A stretch of DNA of 64,000 bases, from positions 5,371,501 through 5,435,500 of the forward strand of contig NZ_CP108538.1 in NCBI RefSeq assembly GCF_035994185.1, given 5' to 3'. Origin of the DNA: Streptomyces sp. NBC_01217. GTDB lineage: Bacteria; Actinomycetota; Actinomycetes; Streptomycetales; Streptomycetaceae. The notes under the pieces were generated by a model, which was given only the letters and a program-made list of their open reading frames with translations, made no database searches and had not been told where the DNA came from. Positions 41,710-54,573 of this stretch are shown here, piece after piece. The position numbers were made by a program, and so were the translations under genes. Position 1 is the stretch's first letter, and each line of letters begins with the position of its first letter.

Positions 41710-42180
41710 ATGCCTCGTAAGGGCCCCGCCCCGAAGCGCCCGGTCATCATCGACCCGGTCTACGGTTCTCCTCTTGTCACCTCGCTGATCAACAAGATCC
41801 TGCTCAACGGCAAGCGTTCCACTGCCGAGCGGATCGTGTACGGCGCCATGGAAGGCCTCCGCGAGAAGACCGGCAACGACCCGGTCATCACGCTGAAGCG
41901 CGCGCTTGAGAACGTCAAGCCCTCGCTCGAGGTCAAGTCCCGCCGTGTCGGTGGCGCCACCTACCAGGTGCCGATCGAGGTCAAGCCCGGTCGCGCCGCC
42001 ACCCTCGCGCTGCGCTGGGTCGTGGGTTACTCCCGCGCCCGCCGCGAGAAGACGATGACCGAGCGCCTCATGAACGAGCTGCTCGACGCCTCCAACGGTC
42101 TTGGCGCTGCCGTCAAGAAGCGCGAGGACACCCACAAGATGGCCGAGTCCAACAAGGCCTTCGCGCACTACCGCTGGTAG
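41710..42180 (+). CDS. rpsG: 30S ribosomal protein S7
   Basis: 156 aa. [40 protein letters not shown] and [25 protein letters not shown] are S7 signatures. ATG 41710 lies two bases after rpsL; its stop is 38 bases before fusA. Organises the 3' head of 16S rRNA. Confidence 0.98.
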   Translation: MPRKGPAPKRPVIIDPVYGSPLVTSLINKILLNGKRSTAERIVYGAMEGLREKTGNDPVITLKRALENVKPSLEVKSRRVGGATYQVPIEVKPGRAATLALRWVVGYSRARREKTMTERLMNELLDASNGLGAAVKKREDTHKMAESNKAFAHYRW

Positions 42181-42218
42181 TCGCTACCCACATCGAGACC
42201 GAGAGAAGATTGAGCCTT

Positions 42219-44348
<2,130 letters not shown>

Positions 44349-44390
44349 CTCTCCCGAGCTCACGCTTTAGGCTTGTCACCGGAGCCTGGT

Positions 44391-44431
44391 GGGGCATTCG
44401 TCGCAGAGCGCAAGCGATGCGTGAATGCCCC
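44391..44431 (+). promoter_or_regulatory. structured tuf leader
   Basis: GGGGCATTC (44391-44399) pairs with GAATGCCCC (44423-44431), with TCGC/GCGA (44401-44404, 44414-44417) inside. It is 42 bases past fusA and 76 before tuf. Could be attenuator or processing site; tuf genes of Streptomyces often also have their own promoter. Confidence 0.45.
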
Positions 44432-44507
44432 CGGCCCCGGCATCCCAGCAAAGATCACCTGGCGCCGATGAAGCAAGGCGTACAGAACCACTCCACAGGA
44501 GGACCCA

Positions 44508-45701
<1,194 letters not shown>

Positions 45702-45743
45702 TCACCTGACTGTCTGACCTGGTTGCTCCGCACAGAGCACCAA

Positions 45744-45787
45744 GAAGGGCCCCGGCCCGCCGCGCAAGCGGTGGGCCGGGGCCCTTC
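45744..45787 (+). terminator. terminator of the str operon
   Basis: GAAGGGCCCCGGCCC (45744-45758) and GGGCCGGGGCCCTTC (45773-45787), a perfect 15-bp stem, 42 bases past tuf and 18 before the convergent PIG-L gene end. Confidence 0.85.
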
Positions 45788-45805
45788 GGCATGTGCTGGT
45801 ACGTC

Positions 45806-47914
45806 TCAGGGGCGCCAGAGCCACGGCAGGGCGTCTGGTCCCAGGGCCGCCACCGTCACCCGCCCGTCCTCACCGAGATGCAGTGCGGGCCCGTCGAGCG
45901 CCACCGGTCCGCGCCTGCGTACGGAGAGCCCTTCGGATGTACGTAGCTGGATCAGGCCCTTCGCGGTGCGGCCGAGCAGCACCGGGGCGTGCGGCGATCC
46001 GGCGGCGGAGACCGGCCCGTACCCGTCGAAGCCCGCCCGGTCCTCGATCAGCCGCCCGTATCCGTCGATGCCTGTCTCGTACGCGGTCTCCCCGGTCCGT
46101 ACGGTCGTCAGGCCGGGCTTCGCCGCCGCGCGGTAGTACAGATCGACGGTCCCGTCCGCACCGGGCAGTGCGGCCGGGCCGTCCCCCGGCACCGGCACCC
46201 CGCTGATCTGGGTGTGCGCGGTGACCGGGTCCCCGGGCGCGTCCTGCGTCCAGTGATGCACCGCGAAACGGCCCGCCGCGAAGACATGGACACACCCCGC
46301 GTCGTCCACCACGGCATTCAGCCCGTCCTGGACCTCGCCCCCGCCCGTGTCCCGCCAGCCGCTCTACCGGCCGTCCGTGTGCCGTACCCGGGTGCTGAGG
46401 CCCTTCTCCGCGTTCCGTACGAAGAGATGGACCTGCCCGTCGGGGGCGGTGAGCGTGACCGGGACGCCGATCCGGCGCCCGCCCTCGTGATCCCGTACCG
46501 GGTTGCCCAGACCCCGCCAGGCGCGGAACCCGCCGCCGGGGTGGCGCTGTTCCAGGACGACGATCTCGCGTTCGTTGTCCGCTCCGTGCCCGCTGAGCGC
46601 GGCGAACCGCAGCCCGAAGAGCAGTTGGCGCCCGTCCAGGAGCTGTGCACTGCCCAGGACGGGGGCGAGCGGGCCGCCGCCGAGGTCGTCCGGCGCTTCC
46701 CACGCCCCGCTGCCCGGCGCGCTCTCGCACCAGCGCACGGCCCGCAGCCCCAGCACCCCGTACGCGACGAGTCGGCCGTCCGGAGCTGCGGTGACGGCGG
46801 GGCGGGGGCCCGGGTAGCGGTAGTGGGTGGACCGTACCCAGCCCTTCCGGTTGGTCAGCGGCCGGTTGCCGCCCACGTTGTAGTCCCCGCAGCCGGCCCC
46901 GTTGCCGCAGCGCCAGCTGACCGAACCCCCGTACGGCACCAGGTGCGAGGCCTTCTCCGCCAGCACGGCGGGCGGCAGGTTCTTCGGCCAGTGCCGGTTG
47001 TAGTAGCCGCGGAACGCCGTGGTGACGAAGCTCGGCACGTCACCGCCGCCCTCGGTGGCCCGCGCCACCCACCGGATCAGCGCCGCCCAGGTGAACAGCG
47101 CGGCCGAGGTGTGGTCGGGGTGGTCGGAGTAGCCCTGCTGCTCGCTGTCCCGGCGGCGGACGAGCTCGCTGCTGTGCTGGACGTCGGGGTCCGGGTCCAT
47201 GGTGTGCACGGCGCTGGGCCGGTAGCGGTCGAACAGCCCGACCAGGACGTCGATCAGCCCGTCGTACGTGTACGAACCCGCCCGCTTCAGCGGGGAGTCG
47301 TCGGCGACGACGGTCGGCAGGACGAGCCGTCGGTCCTGCCAGAGGCTGGGCAGCCCGAGCCGCCCGTACGTGGTGTGCATCGAGGTGTTGATGAAGATCA
47401 GCTCGACGCGGCGGCGGCCGTTGGCGAGGCTGTTGATCTCGGCGCGGTGGTTGCCGTCCAGGCCCATGACGGACTTGCGCCAGTCCGTGAACCTGCCGAG
47501 GCCGAGCAGCGTCGCGTACGCCTGCCGGAGCCCCTGGTGACGGGAGGAGGAGTACGCCGCCTTGTCGGGGGAGGGCAGCGGGTGGCCGGGCGCGCGGTTG
47601 ATGCCGGTGGCCTCGCCCGCGGTCAGATAGACGCAGACCAGCGGCGTTCCGGCATCGAGGGCCTGCTGGGTGTCCGGGTTCATGAAGTACAGGTCGTCGT
47701 CCGGGTGGGCGAGGATCTGCATCATCAGGGCCGGGTGCGAGGTGCTTATCGGCAGGCCGGGCATCGGGTCGGCGGTCGGGTTGCGGCGGCGCGGCGGCGT
47801 GGGCGCGGTGCAGGCGCTGAGGGCTGCCGCGCTCGTCGCGCAGGCCGCCGCTGTCAACAAGGTGCGCCGCGGCACTCCCGCAGGAGTTGCGCGCAACGCA
47901 GGTCGGTCCGTCAC
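45806..47914 (-). pseudogene. PIG-L deacetylase-family lipoprotein gene interrupted by one TAG
   Basis: One frame spans 703 codons with a single TAG at 46366-46364. The N-terminus has a twin-Arg/lipobox signal (RRTLLTAAACATSAAALSAC), then a PIG-L domain: MQILAHPDDDLYFMNPD (metal-binding AHPDD) and later YSDHPDHTSAALF. From residue ~330 repeated WGN/GR-rich segments suggest a beta-propeller-like domain, which continues past the TAG (SGWRDTGGGEVQDG...). Such enzymes deacetylate N-acetylglucosaminyl groups. Without read-through, a 516-aa protein is made, deacetylase domain intact but the propeller cut. GTG 47914 with GGAG upstream. Confidence 0.75.
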
Positions 47915-48087
47915 ACCGTGCTCCGTCCACTTCCCCCGCAGCGGGCGGCTGTGCGGCCCTGCGCTGCGTGCCTGTTCCGTGCAGGCGGCGCCGGGGGGCG
48001 AGCCGCTGCTGCGGGGGGATAGACGGAGATTCCCGGGGGCGGGTTGCCTGGGTTCCTACGGGTGTGGGCCCGAAGGACCCGGACGGC

Positions 48088-48561
48088 CTAGCGTGCGGGC
48101 GTGCGCACCATGAACACGTCGATCGGGTCCTGCCGTTCCTCGGTGAACCCGTGCCGTTCGTAGAGCGCGCGGGCGGCGCTGCCCTGCAGTACGTCCAGGC
48201 GGACGGTCATGCCGTCCTCATCGGCCCGGGCGAGCAGCGAACGCAGTACGGCGGTGCCGATGCCCCGTCCCTGGAGGGCGGGGGAGAGGTAGAAGTTCTC
48301 CAGCCACAGCCCGTCCTCGACCGGCCGCAGGGTGACGCAGCCCCCGAACCCGCGCTCCCCGGACTCGTCCTCGGCGAGGATGACCGAGGTGTGCTCCGGT
48401 GCGTATACGTCCCGCAGCCGCTGCCGTACGCGGTGCTCGTCGTAGCGGCCCAGGCGCTCCAGGTCGGGGCGCATCACGGTGGCTCTCAGCTCGGCGATGT
48501 CCTCGACGTCCGCCGGTTCGGCGGGGCGCAGGGCCCAGTTCACAAGGGTGCTGTTGTTCAC
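48088..48561 (-). CDS. GNAT acetyltransferase in the RNA-repair operon
   Basis: 157 aa. FYLSPALQGRGIGTAVLRSLLARADEDGMTVRLDVLQGSAARALYERHGFTEE is a clear acetyl-CoA-binding GNAT core. ATG 48561 overlaps the stop of the upstream RNA-repair gene by 4 bases, so it is coupled. Substrate unknown: small molecule, protein N-terminus or tRNA are all possible. A 172-bp gap separates it from the next minus-strand gene. Confidence 0.88.
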   Translation of the reverse strand: MNNSTLVNWALRPAEPADVEDIAELRATVMRPDLERLGRYDEHRVRQRLRDVYAPEHTSVILAEDESGERGFGGCVTLRPVEDGLWLENFYLSPALQGRGIGTAVLRSLLARADEDGMTVRLDVLQGSAARALYERHGFTEERQDPIDVFMVRTPAR

Positions 48562-50771
48562 GGCTGGATCCTTTCAGGGCGGTCGGACCGGCGCAGGCCC
48601 GCCTCCGGGATGCCGCGCAGCAGCCGGGCGCCGATCTCCGCGAGCCGGGCCTCGTCGGGCGGGGTCAGGCCCAGGCCGATGGAGTACTGGACGAGGGACG
48701 CGTCGACGGTGAACGGGCGGGGCCAGGCGTGGGCGTCCGGTGAGCCCGCCTCGGCGAGAGCGGCGAGCAGCGCCAGGAGCCGCCCCCGGAAGCGGCCCTC
48801 GCCGGGGCCCGGGGGCACGGAGACGATCGCCCAGGCGGCGTGACGCAGGTGCAGGGACGGTGGGGCGCAGAGCAGGGCGTGCGGTACGGGGGCCCAGTCT
48901 GCGGCGGACTCCAGGATCTCCCAGGCGCGGAAGAGCTCCTCGGCGATGAGGTCGCGGCCCGCGGGGGAGACCTGCGAGGTGCAGGAGCGCACGGGGGCGG
49001 ACGGGGTCAGCACGGTGAGGGGGCGTCCGTCCGTATCGCCGGAGCCGACCGGAAGGCTCCAGTCCCGGGCGGCCCAGGTCGCGAAGAAGTGCCGGAGCAG
49101 GGGGACGGGCGGCAGATCACCGGCCTCGTGCGCGGTACGGGCCGCCAGGACCGCCCAGGCGAGGCCGGGCAGTCCGCCGCACGGCGCCGAGTCCAGACCG
49201 CGCGCCCGGGCCCAGGCCTTCACCTCGCGCGCGAGGCCGGTGAACGCGGCCCGGTGCGGGTCCGCCGCCGCGAGCACCGCGTCCGCGTCGCTCACCGCGC
49301 TGAGCGCCGTGGCCGCCGCCGCGCCCAGTTCGGCGCGGCGCGGGACCGCCCCGTCCGGGGAGAGGCCACCGGTCGCGACGGTCACCAGGTCCACCCGGAG
49401 CCCGTCCAGGCCGAAGCGCAGACCGGGTACGCGCGCACCGGTCACCTCGCGCAGACCGGCGGCGCCCGGCAGGGCGGCGGCCAGCCGCTGCCGTACCCCC
49501 GGGAGATCCCCGCCACCGGGCAGCGCGGCGACCAGGTCCACATCGGCGCCGGGCAGCGCACACCCCATCCGCCGCGAGCCGACGAGATGCACACGTCCTT
49601 CGGGCAGGGCGGCGGCCACCCGGCGGACCAGTTCGACCGCCCCGTCCTCGGCCGCACCGCCCTCCGCCGCCTCGGTCAGCTCCACCCGTACGCCGAAGTG
49701 GTCCGAGACGTACAGCCCGTCCTGCGCCGGTACGTCGCCCAGCAGCGTCGCCGACACGGGCCACAGCCGCTCCGAGCGGACCAGCACCCGGTCCAGCCGG
49801 GACGCGCGCCCCGTCAGCGAGGAGACGGCGGCCAGCGGGTTCACGGACGGGTCGAAGGTCGGCGTCCGGTCGTCCGCGCCGTGCACCCGGCTCCAGGCGT
49901 CCGGCATCCCCAGCCGGTCCTGTGGTGTCTCCCCGCCGTCGTTGAAGTCGCCGAGCAGCGCCACCTCGCCCTCGACCGCGGCCAACCCCGTTGCCAGATC
50001 GGCCAGTTCGGCATCGCGCCGGGCTGCGCCGTGTGCCGAGTGGTCGCTGCTGAGATGGGTGACCGCGACCGTGACCGGCCCTTTTGCCGTCTCCACGACC
50101 ACGGCGGCGACCGCCTTGTGTCGGCCGAGGACATGCAGGCCCGCCTCCCGCACGGGGACCCTGCTGAGCAGCAGCAGACCGCAGTCGGCGACATCCCGGC
50201 CGGCCGGATCGGCCCACAGGGTGTAGCTCCCCCGGACCCAGGGCGTGGACAACAGCAGGGCGAGGAGGGCGGGTTCGGCCTCCTGGAGGGCGATGACATC
50301 CGCGTCCGCCGCGCGCAGGGCGTCGAGCAGCAGCGGGCGGCGGCGGGCGGTGTGGATGCGGTCGCTGTCGTAGCGGTCCCAGAGGGTGTTCCAGGTCAGC
50401 AGCGTCAGGGAGGCGGACTGCGGGGCCGCCGGTGCGTCCTCGGGCACGGGTGTCCAGGCGGCCTGCGCTACGGAGTACGCGTGCGGCGTACGGGAGGTGA
50501 AGTACAGGGACGGCAGGCGGCGCGGGGTGCGTACCCGTCCGGCGTCCGTCGCGTCGATCCGGTCCACGCCCGAGGACCGGTCCCACACCACCTCGCCGTC
50601 CGCCTCGAAGAACAGCACCCGGTGCCAGGGAACGTCCCCGCCGGGCGTGAACCGGGGCAGCGGCACCCGCTCGGGCGCGGTACCGCGCTGCGCCACGCCC
50701 ATCACGAAGCGCGCAGGGTCGAACCGGGCATCCCAGCGGACCCGGTGGTAGATCTCCTCGCTGGTACGCAT
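48558..50771 (-). CDS. MJ1316 - EEP nuclease/phosphatase - nucleotidyltransferase fusion (RNA repair)
   Basis: 737 aa in three parts. Residues 1-~85 (MRTSEEIYHRVRWDARFDPARFVMGVAQRG) match the MJ1316/DUF504 RNA-end recognition domain. Residues ~122-365 are an endonuclease/exonuclease/phosphatase fold: LTWNTLWD (Asn128), LQE (Glu164), THLSS (His239), GDFND (Asp275/Asn277), SDHFG (Asp357/His358). From ~385 a nucleotidyltransferase follows: VGSRRMG with Asp410-x-Asp412 and Asp461, and a helical poly(A)-polymerase-like C-terminus. ATG 50771 directly follows the stop of the RNA ligase gene. Predicted to process 2',3'-cyclic or phosphorylated RNA ends and add nucleotides. Confidence 0.82.
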   Translation of the reverse strand: MRTSEEIYHRVRWDARFDPARFVMGVAQRGTAPERVPLPRFTPGGDVPWHRVLFFEADGEVVWDRSSGVDRIDATDAGRVRTPRRLPSLYFTSRTPHAYSVAQAAWTPVPEDAPAAPQSASLTLLTWNTLWDRYDSDRIHTARRRPLLLDALRAADADVIALQEAEPALLALLLSTPWVRGSYTLWADPAGRDVADCGLLLLSRVPVREAGLHVLGRHKAVAAVVVETAKGPVTVAVTHLSSDHSAHGAARRDAELADLATGLAAVEGEVALLGDFNDGGETPQDRLGMPDAWSRVHGADDRTPTFDPSVNPLAAVSSLTGRASRLDRVLVRSERLWPVSATLLGDVPAQDGLYVSDHFGVRVELTEAAEGGAAEDGAVELVRRVAAALPEGRVHLVGSRRMGCALPGADVDLVAALPGGGDLPGVRQRLAAALPGAAGLREVTGARVPGLRFGLDGLRVDLVTVATGGLSPDGAVPRRAELGAAAATALSAVSDADAVLAAADPHRAAFTGLAREVKAWARARGLDSAPCGGLPGLAWAVLAARTAHEAGDLPPVPLLRHFFATWAARDWSLPVGSGDTDGRPLTVLTPSAPVRSCTSQVSPAGRDLIAEELFRAWEILESAADWAPVPHALLCAPPSLHLRHAAWAIVSVPPGPGEGRFRGRLLALLAALAEAGSPDAHAWPRPFTVDASLVQYSIGLGLTPPDEARLAEIGARLLRGIPEAGLRRSDRPERIQP

Positions 50772-52442
50772 CTACGCCCTGTCCTCCACGGTTCCGCTCG
50801 CGCCGATGTACCAGGTGCGGTGCGCCTGGCCGGGGTACGGGGGCACGAACCGGTGCAGCTGCGAGGCCAGCACCTCAGGGGGCACCGGGTGGGTGCGGTG
50901 TTCGTTGCGGCGGAGCAGTTCCGCCTCGCCGACCAGCGCCACGGCGTGGGTGAGCAGCGCGTCCCTGCGCCGGGCGACCGCGTGCACCAGGGAGCGCTGG
51001 TGCGCGTTGAGCGAGGTGGCGTCCCAGACGACCGTGCGGCCCGCGGCGAGCGCGGTGTCCAGCCGGCCGAGCCCCTCGCGCAGTACCTCCCCGTTGGCGC
51101 TCTGGTCGGCGCGCGCTCCCCGGGCCATCCGCAGATCGTCGAGCGAGAGATACGTGTCGACACCGGGCAGTGCGCGGCCGAAGGTGCTCTTGCCGCTGCC
51201 GGAGGGGCCGACCAGATGGACCAGGCGCGGGAAGTCGCCGCTGCGCCACCGCCAGGTCGCGGCGACGGCCTCCTCGGCGGTGGTGACCCGGCCCAGCGCA
51301 CAGGCCTCACGGGCCTGCGCCCGGCAGCGGTCCGCGGCCGCGGGCTCCAGATCCGCGAAGGCCTCGTCCAGCCCGTCAGGTTCCTGCACATCCTCCGCGT
51401 GCAGCGCCGACCACTCCACCTGTTCGCGCGCCCCGTCGGTGTCCGCCACGGCGGCGGCCAGCGCGTGCAGCAGCGGCAGATCGGCGGCCAGGGACATCCG
51501 GGCCAGGCCGGCGCGGCGCTCCTCGTCCGGGTACGGGCGGTGCAGTGCGGGGTGCAGCCCGACGAGATCCGCGACGCGCCGGGCCTGCGGCATCCCCAGC
51601 GTCCCCGCCAGCGAGGGCGCCAGCTCGGTGCGCCGCCCGCGGTGCAGCAGCGCGGCCAGGACGCCGGTCAGCCGGTCATCGCCCGTCCGGCCCAACGCGT
51701 CGAGGGAATCTCCCGTCGTGACGGCGGCCCCCGCGTCCCACACGGACGCGCCCGACGCCCCGGCCAGCGCCGCCGCGTCGACGGCGGCCCCGGACCGTAC
51801 GGCCCACAGGGGGGCGCCCGGGCCGAGCCCGTTCTCCACGACGGAGGCGTGCATCCAGTGCGTATCGGTCCGTACGTGGCCGGGCCGCACCCACTTCGCC
51901 ACCCGGCGCCCGAAGTCCGCCGCGTCGAAACCGTCGGCGGGACGTACGACGTACCCCTCCTGCCGTCCCGTGTCCGGCCGCAGGGCGCGCAGCGCCTTTT
52001 CGGCCCGCGCGTCGAACACCCCGCGCCACAGCACCGGCGGCACCGGAATCCCCAGCCCGCGCAGGAACACCACGGTCCGGTCCCAGCCCAGGCAGCGCTC
52101 CTCGTCCCAGACGGAGAAGCCGTAGAAGAAGCTCTCCAGGCTGTCGTACGGGATCGAATGGCGCGCAAACATGTTCTCCCCGCACACCCGCCACCCCCCG
52201 GGTATCCGGGCCCCGATCCGGCCCTGGAGCGCCTTGACCCAGCCCCGCGAGGGGTGATGGGCGGAATCGAGCGAGCGGGCGTGCAGGCCGTCGGCGTAGA
52301 GCGTGGTGTTCTCGCCGTCCAGCTTCTCGGTGACGACGACCTCGCGGCCGCTCAGCCCGGAGAGATCCGCGATCCGTACGTCGTCCGAGGTGGCCCCCGG
52401 GGACCAGGGCAGATGCGCGGTGCGCGGATAGTGCGTACGCAT
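50772..52442 (-). CDS. RNA ligase - polynucleotide kinase fusion
   Basis: 556 aa. The N-terminal half is an ATP-dependent RNA ligase: nucleotidyl-lysine motif TEKLDGEN (Lys40), SFFYGFSVWD (motif III), QEGYVVRP (motif IV, Glu162) and AKWVRP (motif V). The C-terminal part is a P-loop kinase: HLVGPSGSGKST (Walker A, ~409-420), DTYLSLDDLR and VVWDATSLNAHQR, as in 5' polynucleotide kinases. The middle (~200-380) is helical. Resembles T4 Pnkp/Rnl-type tRNA-break repair. ATG 52442; heads the operon and diverges from rpsJ. Confidence 0.85.
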   Translation of the reverse strand: MRTHYPRTAHLPWSPGATSDDVRIADLSGLSGREVVVTEKLDGENTTLYADGLHARSLDSAHHPSRGWVKALQGRIGARIPGGWRVCGENMFARHSIPYDSLESFFYGFSVWDEERCLGWDRTVVFLRGLGIPVPPVLWRGVFDARAEKALRALRPDTGRQEGYVVRPADGFDAADFGRRVAKWVRPGHVRTDTHWMHASVVENGLGPGAPLWAVRSGAAVDAAALAGASGASVWDAGAAVTTGDSLDALGRTGDDRLTGVLAALLHRGRRTELAPSLAGTLGMPQARRVADLVGLHPALHRPYPDEERRAGLARMSLAADLPLLHALAAAVADTDGAREQVEWSALHAEDVQEPDGLDEAFADLEPAAADRCRAQAREACALGRVTTAEEAVAATWRWRSGDFPRLVHLVGPSGSGKSTFGRALPGVDTYLSLDDLRMARGARADQSANGEVLREGLGRLDTALAAGRTVVWDATSLNAHQRSLVHAVARRRDALLTHAVALVGEAELLRRNEHRTHPVPPEVLASQLHRFVPPYPGQAHRTWYIGASGTVEDRA

Positions 52443-52561
52443 GATCGATGCCCCTGTGACGACGGCGTGCCCGGCCGGTCACTGTAGGGGCGGAGGTGTA
52501 CGACGCTCGACCGAATTACGTCGGGCGGAGCCACGGCAGGGCTCCCGCTGTGGCTCCGCGT

Positions 52562-52589
52562 TTGACCGGGAGACCACGCGGGGTAAGAT
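52562..52589 (+). promoter_or_regulatory. S10-operon promoter candidate
   Basis: TTGACC (52562-52567), 16 nt, TAAGAT (52584-52589), ~360 bases before rpsJ. The 509-bp gap 52443-52951 holds this promoter, the conserved leader hairpin and no gene. Confidence 0.55.
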
Positions 52590-52864
52590 CCTCCGCCCGA
52601 TTGGCCAGGCTCAGGCGCCGTATGGCACACTGACCAGGTTGCTCGGTTGAGTGTCAATGCTGCACGCCTCCCGCCGGGAGGACTGGAAGCGAGTCCCACA
52701 GTACTCGTCGGCCCCATGCGGGCCGGACGTACGGGAATCTTCCGGGAAGTGACAGTGGGGCGCCGACCAGGCACCCGGTGGGTGTTCCGCCCCCGGTTCC
52801 GCGGTCTCATGGCCCGCACCCCCTTGGTTGGGAATTCCTTCGGGAGTTCTGCGTAGAGGGGATG

Positions 52865-52889
52865 CGACACGCCCGACCGCGTGGGTCGG
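52865..52889 (+). promoter_or_regulatory. conserved leader hairpin of rpsJ
   Basis: CGACACG followed by CCCGACCGCGTGGGTCGG, identical in 24 of 25 bases to the rpsL leader element. It ends 62 bases before the rpsJ start. Confidence 0.65.
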
Positions 52890-52951
52890 AGGTGGAGTTA
52901 CGAGAGCCCTCGGGTTCCAGAGCGTTACGAGAGACAGGACTACTAGTAGCC

Positions 52952-53260
52952 ATGGCGGGACAGAAGATCCGCATCCGGCTCAAGGCCTACGACCACGAGG
53001 TCATCGATTCCTCGGCGAAGAAGATCGTCGAGACGGTGACCCGCACTGGTGCGTCGGTCGCGGGCCCGGTGCCGCTGCCCACTGAGAAGAACGTGTACTG
53101 CGTCATCAAGTCGCCGCACAAGTACAAGGACTCGCGCGAGCACTTCGAGATGCGCACGCACAAGCGCCTCATCGACATCCTCGACCCCACGCCGAAGACG
53201 GTCGACTCGCTCATGCGTCTCGACCTGCCGGCCGGCGTCGACATCGAGATCAAGCTCTGA
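52952..53260 (+). CDS. rpsJ: 30S ribosomal protein S10
   Basis: 102 aa. [31 protein letters not shown] and [23 protein letters not shown] are S10/NusE signatures. ATG 52952. First gene of the long ribosomal operon; also forms part of antitermination complexes. Confidence 0.98.
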   Translation: MAGQKIRIRLKAYDHEVIDSSAKKIVETVTRTGASVAGPVPLPTEKNVYCVIKSPHKYKDSREHFEMRTHKRLIDILDPTPKTVDSLMRLDLPAGVDIEIKL

Positions 53261-53273
53261 GGTGACGCGCGAG

Positions 53274-53918
53274 ATGGCTAAGAACATTAAGGGCGTCCTG
53301 GGCGAGAAGCTCGGCATGACCCAGGTCTGGGACGAGAACAACCGGGTCGTCCCGGTGACCGTCGTCAAGGCCGGGCCCTGCGTCGTCACCCAGGTCCGCA
53401 CCAACGACAGCGACGGCTACGAGTCGGTCCAGATCGCCTTCGGCGAGATCGACCCGCGCAAGGTGAACAAGCCCCTCAAGGGCCACTTCGCCAAGGCCGA
53501 CGTGACCCCGCGCCGCCACCTGGTGGAGCTCCGCACCCCTGACGCCAGCGAGTACACGCTGGGCCAGGAGGTCACTGCCGCAGTGTTCGAGTCCGGCGTC
53601 AAGGTTGACGTCACGGGCAAGAGCAAGGGCAAGGGCTTCGCCGGTGTGATGAAGCGCCACAACTTCAAGGGTGGCAAGGCGTCCCACGGTGCCCACCGTG
53701 TGCACCGCATGCCCGGCTCCATCGGTGGCTGTGCCACCCCCGGCCGTGTCTTCAAGGGCATGCGCATGGCGGGTCGCATGGGCAACGAGCGCGTCACCAC
53801 CCAGAACCTGACCATCCACGCGGTTGACGCGGAGAAGGGTCTGCTCCTCATCAAGGGCGCAGTCCCCGGTCCGAACGGCGGCCTCGTCCTGGTCCGTACC
53901 GCGGCCAAGGGGGCTTGA
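53274..53918 (+). CDS. rplC: 50S ribosomal protein L3
   Basis: 214 aa. [33 protein letters not shown] and [32 protein letters not shown] are typical. ATG 53274, 13 bases after rpsJ. Confidence 0.98.
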   Translation: MAKNIKGVLGEKLGMTQVWDENNRVVPVTVVKAGPCVVTQVRTNDSDGYESVQIAFGEIDPRKVNKPLKGHFAKADVTPRRHLVELRTPDASEYTLGQEVTAAVFESGVKVDVTGKSKGKGFAGVMKRHNFKGGKASHGAHRVHRMPGSIGGCATPGRVFKGMRMAGRMGNERVTTQNLTIHAVDAEKGLLLIKGAVPGPNGGLVLVRTAAKGA

Positions 53919-53922
53919 GGTA

Positions 53923-54573
53923 ATGAGCACCATTGACATCCTTTCGCCGGCAGGCGACAAGGCCGGTACCGTCGAGCTCCCCGCGGAGATCTTCGACGCG
54001 AAGACCAGCGTTCCGCTGATCCACCAGGTCGTCGTCGCACAGCTGGCAGCTGCCCGTCAGGGCACGCACAAGACCAAGACCCGCGGCGAAGTCCGTGGTG
54101 GTGGCCGCAAGCCGTACCGCCAGAAGGGCACCGGCCGCGCGCGCCAGGGTTCGACCCGTGCGCCGCAGTTCGCCGGCGGTGGCGTCGTCCACGGCCCGCA
54201 GCCGCGTGACTACTCGCAGCGGACCCCGAAGAAGATGAAGGCCGCCGCCCTGCGCGGTGCCCTCTCCGACCGGGCCCGTCACTCCCGCATCCACGTCGTC
54301 ACCGGCGTGGTCGAGGGTGCTGTCTCCACCAAGGCCGCCAAGACGCTGTTCGGCAAGATCTCGGAGCGCAAGAACCTGCTCCTGGTCGTCGACCGCGCCG
54401 ACGAGGCCGCGTGGCTGTCCGCCCGCAACCTGCCCCAGGTGCACATCCTGGAGCCGGGCCAGCTGAACACGTACGACGTGATCGTCTCTGACGACGTGGT
54501 CTTCACCCAGGCCGCCTTCGAGTCCTTCGTGTCTGGCCCCCAGACCGCTGAGACCGAAGGGAGCGACGCCTGA
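53923..54573 (+). CDS. rplD: 50S ribosomal protein L4
   Basis: 216 aa. [42 protein letters not shown] is the exit-tunnel loop. ATG 53923, four bases after rplC. Stop shares one base with rplW (TGATG). L4 regulates the S10 operon in E. coli; no equivalent site was recognised here. Confidence 0.98.
   Translation: MSTIDILSPAGDKAGTVELPAEIFDAKTSVPLIHQVVVAQLAAARQGTHKTKTRGEVRGGGRKPYRQKGTGRARQGSTRAPQFAGGGVVHGPQPRDYSQRTPKKMKAAALRGALSDRARHSRIHVVTGVVEGAVSTKAAKTLFGKISERKNLLLVVDRADEAAWLSARNLPQVHILEPGQLNTYDVIVSDDVVFTQAAFESFVSGPQTAETEGSDA

Noticed and set aside
48840..52487. A 1215-codon plus-strand open frame across the RNA-repair genes
   Set aside because: Low-complexity Arg/Gly/Ala translation typical of shadow frames in GC-rich DNA; the opposite strand carries clear enzyme motifs.
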